A stretch of DNA of 64,000 nucleotides from Devosia yakushimensis. Its GTDB lineage: Bacteria > Pseudomonadota > Alphaproteobacteria > Rhizobiales > Devosiaceae. Below, piece after piece: positions 57,410-64,000 of the stretch. Where the stretch lies: positions 1 through 64,000 of the forward strand of contig NZ_BSNG01000003.1 in NCBI RefSeq assembly GCF_030159855.1, in the 5' to 3' direction. A model generated the notes under the pieces. The model searched no databases, had not been told where the DNA came from, and saw only the letters and a list, made by a program, of their open reading frames with translations. The first letter of the stretch is position 1. Every line of letters starts with the position of its first letter. The position numbers and the translations under genes were made by a program.

Positions 57410-59215
57410 TTATGGATTGGTCGCTTCCAGTTCGTCGATCAAGCTCTCGATCATCGACAGGCCCAGCGACCAGAATTTGGGGTCTTTCGCGTCGAGCCCG
57501 AAGGGCGCCAGCAATTCGGAATGATGCTTGCTCCCGCCGGCCTTAAGCAGTTCGAAATACCGCTCCGCAAAGCCTTCACTGGCCTTCTCATACTGCGCGT
57601 AAAGCGAGTTCACAAGGCAGTCTCCGAAGGCATAGGCATAGACGTAGAACGGGGAATGGATGAAGTGGGGAATATAGGCCCAGAAGATGTCATAACCTTC
57701 ATTGGCAATGATGGCGTCGCCCAGCGATTCCGCCTGCACATCGAGCCAGATCTGGTTGATCTCCTCGGTGCGCAATTCCCCTTGCCGGCGTGCGGTATGG
57801 ACGCGCCGCTCGAACGTGTAGAAGGCGATCTGCCGCACCACGGTGTTGAGCATATCCTCCACTTTTGAGGACAAAAGCGCGAAACGCTGCTGGGGATCGG
57901 TGGTCTTGTCGAGCAGCGAGCGGAAGGTCAGCATCTCGCCGAAGACCGAGGCGGTTTCCGCCAGGGTGAGCGGGGTATTGGCCAGGATCGGCCCCTGCGC
58001 CGCCGCCAACCGCTGATGCACGCCATGGCCCAGCTCATGGGCCAGCGTCATGATGTCACGCGAGCGGCCCAGATAATTGAGCATCAGATAGGGATGGGCG
58101 CTGGGGACGGTGGGATGGGCGAAGGCCCCCGACAGCTTGCCCTCGGCCACCGGGGCATCGATCCAACCCGAATTGAAGAACGGCTTGGCCACTTCCGCCA
58201 GCTCGGGCGAGAATTTGCCATAGGCTTCGAGCACGGTGGAAACAGCGCTATCCCAATCCCAGGTCCGCTCGTCGCTGGTGGGGAGCGGGGCATTGCGGTC
58301 CCAGGCATTGAGCCTGTCCTTGCCGAACCACTTGGCCTTCATCTTGTAATAACGGTGCGACAGGCGCGGATAGGCCTCGGTCACCGCCTGCTGCAGCGCA
58401 TCGACCACTTCGCGCTCCACCGAATTGGCCATGTGCCTGGAATCGGCAATGTCTTCATAGCCGCGCCAGCGATCGGAAATTTCCTTGTCCTTGGCGAGAA
58501 CATTGGTGATGTGGGTAAAGAGACGAGAATTGTCCTTGAGCGTCTTGCCCAGCGCCTTGAAGGCGGATTCGCGCTTCTTCTCGTCCTTTTCCGACAGCAG
58601 ATGGAGCGTTGCTTCCATATTGAGCTGTTCGCCATCCACCTCGAAGATGAGGCTGGAAAGCGTCTCGTCGAACAGCCGGTTCCAGGCTGAATAGGCGGTG
58701 ACCGACTTGTCGTGGAACAGCTCTTCGAGCTTGTCGTCGAGCTGATAGGGCTTGGCCTTGCGCAATTCGGCAAACCAGGTGCGGTAACGCGCCAACTCCG
58801 CATCCTTGGCAAAGGCGGCTTCCAGATCAGCGTCCTCGATGCGGTTGAGCTCGAGTTCGAAGAACAGCACCTTGGTCGACAGGTTCGTCAGCGCCTCATT
58901 GGTGTCGCCCATGAATTTGGCGCGATCCGGATCAGTCGATTTCTGCGCATATTGCAGAAAGGAGAAGGAGCCGATCTTGCCCGAGAGGTCGCCCAGCACT
59001 TCGCTGGCCTTGATCGCCTCAACCAGCTTGCCCGCCTTGGTCAATTCGACCAGCTTGCCCTTGTAGGTAGCCTCGAACTGCGCCGCGAGATTTTTGGCCT
59101 CGTCCAGCGCCACGGCGAATTCCTTGCTGTCCTTGCCGGGATAAAGATCGGAAAGGTCCCATACCGGCAGGTTCCCGAATTGATTGTGGCCCTTTTGGCT
59201 GGTCGCTTCGGTCAT
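57410..59215 (-). CDS. pepF: M3 family oligoendopeptidase (PepF-like)
   Basis: 601-residue cytoplasmic zinc oligopeptidase. HELGH in MTLAHELGHGVHQRLA is the HExxH zinc site; the downstream Glu lies in LTLAETASVFGEML. N-terminal helical domain LPVWDLSDLYPGKDSKEF is typical of PepF. Start at MTEATSQKGH; further upstream codons are not family-like. Cleaves short peptides. Possibly heads a unit with the oxidase subunit IV and pnt genes. Confidence 0.94.
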   Translation of the reverse strand: MTEATSQKGHNQFGNLPVWDLSDLYPGKDSKEFAVALDEAKNLAAQFEATYKGKLVELTKAGKLVEAIKASEVLGDLSGKIGSFSFLQYAQKSTDPDRAKFMGDTNEALTNLSTKVLFFELELNRIEDADLEAAFAKDAELARYRTWFAELRKAKPYQLDDKLEELFHDKSVTAYSAWNRLFDETLSSLIFEVDGEQLNMEATLHLLSEKDEKKRESAFKALGKTLKDNSRLFTHITNVLAKDKEISDRWRGYEDIADSRHMANSVEREVVDALQQAVTEAYPRLSHRYYKMKAKWFGKDRLNAWDRNAPLPTSDERTWDWDSAVSTVLEAYGKFSPELAEVAKPFFNSGWIDAPVAEGKLSGAFAHPTVPSAHPYLMLNYLGRSRDIMTLAHELGHGVHQRLAAAQGPILANTPLTLAETASVFGEMLTFRSLLDKTTDPQQRFALLSSKVEDMLNTVVRQIAFYTFERRVHTARRQGELRTEEINQIWLDVQAESLGDAIIANEGYDIFWAYIPHFIHSPFYVYAYAFGDCLVNSLYAQYEKASEGFAERYFELLKAGGSKHHSELLAPFGLDAKDPKFWSLGLSMIESLIDELEATNP

Positions 59216-59319
59216 GGCATGCTCTCTCCGGCTGGTCCAATTGCGGGCGGACCTTAGCCAGCGGTGGAGGCGCTGTGAAGGGTGCCCCATCAATCAGCGA
59301 GTCAAATCGCTGCGCCTGT

Positions 59320-60084
59320 TCAGCTATCCTGCCGGGCCAGCACCACGATCTCGCTGCCAGTCGCATCCAGCAGGATCAGCTTGTTGCGTTCCACGTCGAG
59401 CCGGTAGCTCGCCACCCGCCCCAAAGCGTCAAGAAATTTCTGCTCCTGGTCCATGATGGCCGGTGCACAGGCCATCTCGGTCGAGAACAGATTGCCAAAG
59501 CTCAGCGCCGCGTCATCGTGGTTGGCCGCGCCGCCGAAGCGGTTGCAGCCGCCCATGCCGCTCACCTGTCCATCGGGCGCAATCTCCAGTGTGGTCTGGA
59601 GGTTATCGATGACGCCACGCCCGTCGATATCCTCGGCCAGCCACCGCCCGTAGGGCCCGCCATCGCTGGCCGCCGACAGCGCATCGGCGACGCGCTCGAC
59701 CAGGATATCGGTAGCATCGGGGCCAGTCCCGAAGACGCTGTTGCGCGTGGTCGAGATGAAGAGCAATTGGCCGCCCTCGGTGATGCGGGCGGAAACCGCA
59801 TAGCTATGCCCCGGCACGATGGCATCAGGATCATAGGCGATGGCATAAGCATAGGGCGGCGATTTACCGCTGGCCACGGCCTGACCCAGCACCTTGGCCG
59901 GAGCATCGGCAAGGGACACATCGACCAGCTCCACGCTGACCTTGGCCGTGTCGGGCAGCATGATGCGTTCGCGGAAAAACACCGTACCGCTGAGCACCGC
60001 ACCATCGGCCATTACACTTCCTCCGGACAGGATAAGGGCGACGATACCCGCCACCAAGGATGCGAAAATTCTGCTCAGGACCAT
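59320..60084 (-). CDS. Secreted YbaY-META domain fusion protein
   Basis: 254-residue exported protein. Signal peptide (MVLSRIFASLVAGIVALILSGGSVMA), then a YbaY-like domain of about 110 residues (VLSGTVFFRERIMLPDTAKVSVELVDVS, PYAYAIAYDPDAIVPGHSYAVSARI), then a META/HslJ-like domain (DGQVSGMGGCNRFGGAANH, FGNLFSTEMACAP, YRLDVERNKLILLDATG). Both domains occur in envelope lipoproteins and heat-shock-related proteins; no lipobox is visible. Role unknown. Divergent from the NtrC-type regulator. Confidence 0.85.
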   Translation of the reverse strand: MVLSRIFASLVAGIVALILSGGSVMADGAVLSGTVFFRERIMLPDTAKVSVELVDVSLADAPAKVLGQAVASGKSPPYAYAIAYDPDAIVPGHSYAVSARITEGGQLLFISTTRNSVFGTGPDATDILVERVADALSAASDGGPYGRWLAEDIDGRGVIDNLQTTLEIAPDGQVSGMGGCNRFGGAANHDDAALSFGNLFSTEMACAPAIMDQEQKFLDALGRVASYRLDVERNKLILLDATGSEIVVLARQDS

Positions 60085-60190
60085 GATGCTTCCCTTTTGG
60101 TTTGGGCGATCCTAACGAGCGGAGGACGGGGCGTCCATTCGGGGGAGCGCAAGGCCACAATGTCCTCTGTCTCCCCCAAATCCCACACGG

Positions 60191-60205
60191 TTAATCCCCT
60201 CTTAA
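60191..60205. promoter_or_regulatory. CtrA-type box upstream of the NtrC/TacA-like gene
   Basis: TTAA-TCCCCTC-TTAA followed by AC, a full TTAA-N7-TTAA match, 69-84 bases before the start of the sigma-54-type regulator gene and between two divergent genes. In Caulobacter, tacA is CtrA-controlled, which would be consistent. Not proven. Confidence 0.5.
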
Positions 60206-60274
60206 ACCCCTTGCCCCATCCTCCTCCCAAAACGGCACACCAGATTCGTGCCGGGACCAATGCCTGAGGTAAGT

Positions 60275-61759
60275 ATGACGCGTGTTCTCGTTGTCGACGA
60301 TGATCCGGTGCAGCTGCGGCTCACCGCCGAAATCGCCAACCGCGCCGGTTTCAAGCCGCTGACCGCCACGGGGGGTGAGCAGGCGCTGGCCATTCTGCGC
60401 GAGGACCGCAATATCGGCGCCATGATCCTCGATCTGGTCATGCCCGATCTGGACGGCATGGGCGTGATGGAGGCGATGCGCCGCGAGCGGCTGACCACAC
60501 CCGTCATCATCCAGACCGCCAATGCCTCGCTCGAAACCGTCATCTCCGCCATGCGCCAGGGCGCGGCGGACTATTTCGTCAAGCCGGTATCGCCCGAACG
60601 CCTCGTCATCTCGCTGCGCAATGCCATGAAGCTCGATACGCTCGAAGCGGCCATCCGCGCCGAGCATGCCCGCAGGACCGGCACTTTCACCGCCGCCGAC
60701 ATGATCGCCAAGGCCCCCGCCATGGGCCGCGTGCTGACGCTTTGCGCCAAGGCCGCCAAATCCACCATTCCCGTCTTGATCGAAGGGGAAACCGGGGTCG
60801 GCAAGGAACTGATCGCCCGCATCATCCAGGGCTCGGGAGAGCGCGCCGGAAGGCCCTTCGTCACCGTCAATTGCGGCGCCATCCCGCCCAATCTGGTTGA
60901 ATCCGTGCTGTTCGGCCACAAGAAGGGGGCCTTTACCGGCGCCATTGCCGACCAGCCGGGCAAATTCGCCGAAGCCCATAACGGCACGCTCTTCCTCGAT
61001 GAAATCGGCGAATTGCCGCCCGACACCCAGGTCAAATTGCTGCGCGCCTTGCAAGATGGCGAGATCGAGCCAGTCGGCGCCAGCCGCACCGAAAAGGTCA
61101 ATGTCCGCGTTATCTCGGCCACCAATAGACGCCTTTTGAACCTGGCCAAATCAGGCGAGTTCCGCGAAGACCTCTATTACCGCCTCAATGTCTTTCCCAT
61201 CTATGTGCCTCCACTGCGCGAGCGCATGGAGGATGCGCCGGCCCTGGTCGCCATGTTCATCGCCCGCTTCTCGGCCGAAGCCGGCAAGCGCGTGCTGGGG
61301 CTCTCCCCAGCCGCGCTCGACCTGCTCACCGCCTATGACTGGCCCGGCAATGTCCGCCAGCTCGAGAACGCCGTTTACCGCGCCATCGTGCTCAGCGACG
61401 GCGCTTTCCTCGAAACCGTCGATTTCCCCCAGATCGTCGCCCAGTCGGCGGGGCGCGACATTGCGCTATCGGATATCGAAACCGTGCCGGTGCCTGCTGC
61501 GCCGGTCCATATCGACACCGCCCCGGCCCGCCAGCGCGCCTACGAGGATTTTTCGCCCGCGCCCGACCGCTTTCTCGATGCCTCGGGCGAAATCGCGGCT
61601 CTGGCTGAAATCGAGCGCGCCGCCATCGTCTTTGCCATCGAGCATCATGGTGGACGCATGTCGCGCGTGGCCCGCGCCCTCAAGATTGGCCGCTCTACCC
61701 TCTACCGCAAGCTGCACGAATATGGTCTGGCTGAGGACCTGATCAACGACGCAGCATGA
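60275..61759 (+). CDS. Sigma-54-dependent response regulator (NtrC family, TacA-like)
   Basis: 494 residues: receiver (VLVVDDDPVQLRL, phospho-Asp53 in MILDLVMPD, Lys in YFVKPVSP), AAA+ domain with IEGETGVGKELIARIIQ (Walker A), GAFTGA sigma-54 contact loop, FLDEIGELPPDTQVKLLRALQ, and the Fis-type C-terminal HTH (GGRMSRVARALKIGRSTLYRKLHEYGL). Start at MTRVLVVDD with GAGG upstream. Activates sigma-54 promoters; no cognate kinase adjacent. A CtrA-type box lies upstream. A dipeptidase gene follows after 10 bases. Confidence 0.95.
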   Translation: MTRVLVVDDDPVQLRLTAEIANRAGFKPLTATGGEQALAILREDRNIGAMILDLVMPDLDGMGVMEAMRRERLTTPVIIQTANASLETVISAMRQGAADYFVKPVSPERLVISLRNAMKLDTLEAAIRAEHARRTGTFTAADMIAKAPAMGRVLTLCAKAAKSTIPVLIEGETGVGKELIARIIQGSGERAGRPFVTVNCGAIPPNLVESVLFGHKKGAFTGAIADQPGKFAEAHNGTLFLDEIGELPPDTQVKLLRALQDGEIEPVGASRTEKVNVRVISATNRRLLNLAKSGEFREDLYYRLNVFPIYVPPLRERMEDAPALVAMFIARFSAEAGKRVLGLSPAALDLLTAYDWPGNVRQLENAVYRAIVLSDGAFLETVDFPQIVAQSAGRDIALSDIETVPVPAAPVHIDTAPARQRAYEDFSPAPDRFLDASGEIAALAEIERAAIVFAIEHHGGRMSRVARALKIGRSTLYRKLHEYGLAEDLINDAA

Positions 61760-61769
61760 CGGCAGGGTA

Positions 61770-62819
61770 ATGAGCGAGCCTATTCCGGTCTTTGATGGCC
61801 ACAATGACATTCTGGGCCATCTGGCGACATCGGACGTGTCCGATCCTGTAACGGCCTTCCTCACCGGCTCCTTTCCCTGCCATGTCGATCTGCCCAAGGC
61901 CCGGGCGGGCGGCTTTGCCGGCGGCATGTTCGCCGTTTTCTGCCCTTCGCCGAAAAAGCCGGACGGTACGCTGCCCCCGGGCATGGCTTTCGACATGGCG
62001 CCCCTGCCGCTGGACCTCGTTCCCGCCCAGGCCGATGCCATCAAGCAGATCAGCCTGCTCTACCGGCTCCAAGCCGCCGGGGCCCTCGCCGTCTGCCGCA
62101 GCACGGCCGAGATCAAAGCGGCCATGGCCGCGGGTAAAATCGCCGCGGTGCTCCACCTCGAAGGCGTCGAAGCCGTGGATGCCGATCTGCAATTCCTCGA
62201 TGTGCTCTACGCCGCGGGCCTGCGCTCGCTCGGCCCGGTCTGGAGCCGGGACAATATTTTCGGCCATGGCGTGCCGTTCAACTTCCCCGGTTCGCCCGAC
62301 ACCGGTCCGGGCCTCACCGATGCTGGCAGGCGCCTGGTCGAAGCCTGCAACCGGCTGGGCATTTTGGTCGACCTCTCCCACATCACCGAAAAGGGCTTTT
62401 GGGATGTGGCCGAAGTCTCGACCGGCCCGCTGGTCGCCACCCATTCCAATGTCCATGCCATCTGCCCCTCCCCGCGCAATCTCACGGCCGGGCAGCTCCG
62501 GGCCATTGCCGATAGCGATGGCATGGTGGGCCTCAACTTCGCCACCGGCTTCCTGCGGCCCGATGGAGCCTGGCGCACCGATACCGATATCGAAATCATG
62601 CTGCGCCATCTGGACGCCATGATCGAAGCAGTCGGCGAAACGCGGGTGGGCCTCGGCTCCGATTTCGACGGCGCCATGCTGCCGGCCGCCATTGGCTCTT
62701 CGGCCGGGCTGCAGATGTTGATCGAGGCGATGAGCAAGCATGGCTATGGCGAGGCGCTGATCAAGCGGCTGGCGCATGGCAATTGGCTGGCGCTGTTGGA
62801 ACGGGTGATCGACCGGTAG
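61770..62819 (+). CDS. Membrane dipeptidase (peptidase family M19)
   Basis: 349-residue zinc dipeptidase of the renal dipeptidase type. FDGHNDI (first two zinc ligands), VLHLEGVEA (bridging Glu), DLSHITEKGFWDVAE, ATHSNVHAICPSPRNLT and GLGSDFDGA are all in place. No signal peptide, so probably cytoplasmic. Starts 10 bases after the regulator stop and likely shares its transcript. Substrate in bacteria is often uncertain (L,D- or D,D-dipeptides). Confidence 0.94.
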   Translation: MSEPIPVFDGHNDILGHLATSDVSDPVTAFLTGSFPCHVDLPKARAGGFAGGMFAVFCPSPKKPDGTLPPGMAFDMAPLPLDLVPAQADAIKQISLLYRLQAAGALAVCRSTAEIKAAMAAGKIAAVLHLEGVEAVDADLQFLDVLYAAGLRSLGPVWSRDNIFGHGVPFNFPGSPDTGPGLTDAGRRLVEACNRLGILVDLSHITEKGFWDVAEVSTGPLVATHSNVHAICPSPRNLTAGQLRAIADSDGMVGLNFATGFLRPDGAWRTDTDIEIMLRHLDAMIEAVGETRVGLGSDFDGAMLPAAIGSSAGLQMLIEAMSKHGYGEALIKRLAHGNWLALLERVIDR

Positions 62820-62828
62820 AGTGGCCTA

Positions 62829-62850
62829 CCGCCCGCGCGGGAATGACGGG
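62829..62850. repeat. Palindromic repeat (family 1), partial
   Basis: CCGCCCGCGCGGGAATGACG, one degenerate copy of the family 1 unit between the convergent dipeptidase and proline iminopeptidase genes. Confidence 0.6.
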
Positions 62851-62868
62851 GGAACGACATCGGGGAAG

Positions 62869-63828
62869 CTAGACCTTGGCTAACCGCTCAACCCCCGCCA
62901 TCACCGCCTCGGTCACCCCCGGCTCGGACATGGCGTGCCCCGCCCCTTCAAGCAGCACGATCTCGGCATTCCCCCAGGCCCGGTCCAATCCATGGGACAT
63001 CGCCGGCGGGCAGAGCAGATCGAACTGCCCCTGCACGATCACTCCGGGAATATCCTTGAGCCGTCCTGCCCCGGCCAGCAATTGCGCGGACGTGAGGAAC
63101 GAATCCTGCGCGAAATAATAGGCCTCCATAAAAGCCGTCGCGGGCAGCCGCGTGCCATTATGGATTTCATCGAGATCGAGCCGGGTTTTGGCCGGACGCG
63201 CCTCCGACAAAACCCGCTCCACATCGTGCCAGGCTCGCGCCGCCGGACCGTGGATCGCCGGGTCGGCATGGAGGATGCGCCGGAAATAGGCGTCGAGTGG
63301 CTGCTCCCTCTCGTCTTGCGGGAGCAGGCTCAGGAAATCCTCGTAAAGCCCGGGGTGAAAGGCAGCAAGCCCCGTGCCAAAGGCCCAGTCCAGTTCAGCC
63401 CGCGTTCCCAGAAATGTCGCGCGCAGCACAAGGCCACTGACCCGCTCGGGATGCGTCTGGGCATAGGCCAGGCCCAGCGTCGCGCCCCAGCTACCGCCCA
63501 CCACCAGCCAGCGCTCGATACCAAGCGCCACCCGAACCCGCTCCATATCGGCAATCAGGTGTTGGGTCGTATTGTACTCCCGCGACCGGGCCGGAAGGCT
63601 GCGTCCGGCGCCGCGCTGGTCGAACAGCACGGCCCGAAAACGACCGGGATCGAACAGTCGCCGATGGGACGGTTGGCAACCGCTGCCCGGCCCGCCATGG
63701 AGATAGACTGCGGGGATGCCATCGACCTGGCCCACGGTTTCGACATAGAGGCTGTGACCATCGCCCACATCGAGCATCTGCGATGTCAGCGGGGCAAACG
63801 GATCAGCCCCGCCATCGGGCGCTGTCAA
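62869..63828 (-). CDS. pip: Proline iminopeptidase
   Basis: 319-residue alpha/beta hydrolase that removes N-terminal proline. Strong motifs: VYLHGGPGSGCQPSHRRLFDP, VLFDQRGAGRSLP, nucleophile elbow VVGGSWGATLGLAYAQ, acid in VQGQFDLLCPP and GAGHAMSEPG for the His. The first start that covers the domain is a TTG overlapping the upstream stop as TTGA, which implies coupling; the next candidate is an ATG 17 codons in. Confidence 0.95.
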   Translation of the reverse strand: MTAPDGGADPFAPLTSQMLDVGDGHSLYVETVGQVDGIPAVYLHGGPGSGCQPSHRRLFDPGRFRAVLFDQRGAGRSLPARSREYNTTQHLIADMERVRVALGIERWLVVGGSWGATLGLAYAQTHPERVSGLVLRATFLGTRAELDWAFGTGLAAFHPGLYEDFLSLLPQDEREQPLDAYFRRILHADPAIHGPAARAWHDVERVLSEARPAKTRLDLDEIHNGTRLPATAFMEAYYFAQDSFLTSAQLLAGAGRLKDIPGVIVQGQFDLLCPPAMSHGLDRAWGNAEIVLLEGAGHAMSEPGVTEAVMAGVERLAKV

Positions 63829-64000
63829 AGCTCCGGCTCCAGCGTGCCGCCGGCGAAATTACGATAGATGAAGCGGTCCCCGCCTTCACTGGCTTCCCGC
63901 TCGGCCGTCTTGAAAATGGCCTCATGCATGGGCGAGAGATGGCAGGCCGGATCGGTATTGCCCGCACTGCCGGTCAGCGCGAAGGCCTGACAGCGGCAGC
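63825..64000 (-). CDS. C-terminal part of an unrecognised protein (cut by window edge)
   Basis: The last 58 codons of a minus-strand frame that continues beyond the window. The visible end reads CRCQAFALTGSAGNTDPACH, then LSPMHEAIFKTAERE and ends RFIYRNFAGGTLEPEL. Three cysteines are in the visible part. Overlaps the iminopeptidase start by 4 bases. Family not recognised. Confidence 0.6.
   Translation of the reverse strand, partial: CRCQAFALTGSAGNTDPACHLSPMHEAIFKTAEREASEGGDRFIYRNFAGGTLEPEL

Overview
The window is GC-rich chromosomal DNA from an alphaproteobacterium of the order Hyphomicrobiales. The gene repertoire and order look most like Devosia and its relatives; this placement is inferred from gene content, not from a search. 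Supporting markers are RcdA (DUF1465), DUF1192 and TrcR (DUF1013) in one block, a split pntA, an aa3-oxidase subunit IV gene beside pnt, a cysteine-free L31, ruvCAB running into ybgC-tolQRA, and the zapA/6S RNA/ygfA neighbourhood. I see no rRNA, tRNA, CRISPR array, insertion sequence, prophage or origin. Most genes are housekeeping and the accessory content comes in small inserts.

Left part (1-9.6 kb, mostly minus strand): ruvC-ruvA-ruvB, a metallophosphoesterase, ybgC, tolQ, tolR and the start of tolA form one tightly packed, partly overlapping minus-strand run. Upstream are two tandem plus-strand diguanylate cyclases that separate ruvC from yebC, then ymdB, 5-formyl-THF cyclo-ligase (ygfA) and a convincing 6S RNA with its own promoter. 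A 3.2-kb insert (a parDE module with a frameshifted toxin, a CPA1 antiporter and a lytic transglycosylase) lies between the 6S RNA and zapA.

13-28 kb: zapA and a DUF4164 gene diverge from a carbon-metabolism run (tkt, gap, pgk, fba) interrupted by accessory genes (a glycolipid-binding-like protein, a GNAT enzyme, a relBE-type module with a perfect palindromic operator). Then come a ThiE-like protein, a SEL1-repeat protein, efp, an inositol-monophosphatase family gene, a DUF1868 gene, a MotA/OmpA-like pair and a small GIY-YIG nuclease next to a palindromic repeat.

28-44.6 kb: an ABC exporter, rpmE, ynfA, the cell-cycle block rcdA - DUF1192 - quinone oxidoreductase - trcR, a Kef-type exchanger, a TauE-like permease, divergent DUF465 genes, purEK, rpsU (TTG start), an MFS exporter, hydrolases, a FrnE-like DsbA and a TspO-like protein. 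A likely small RNA, or an attenuated rcdA leader, with a CtrA-type box lies upstream of rcdA.

44.6-52.5 kb: a hybrid histidine kinase divergent from a LuxR-type response regulator. Downstream of the kinase, a 351-bp tandem duplication carries two tiny secreted-peptide genes. A LysE exporter and a 993-residue SARP/AfsR-like regulator follow, then a non-coding stretch with an orphan terminator.

52.5-64 kb: slyX, a hydrolase, and the transhydrogenase genes pntA1-pntA2-pntB; PntA1 carries an unusual C-terminal tail of about 190 residues built on HVEDH repeats. Then come a cytochrome oxidase subunit IV, an M3 oligopeptidase, a YbaY-META lipoprotein-like fusion, an NtrC/TacA-like regulator behind a second CtrA-type box, an M19 dipeptidase, a proline iminopeptidase and a partial gene at the edge. 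Two families of dispersed palindromic repeats are scattered through the intergenic gaps.
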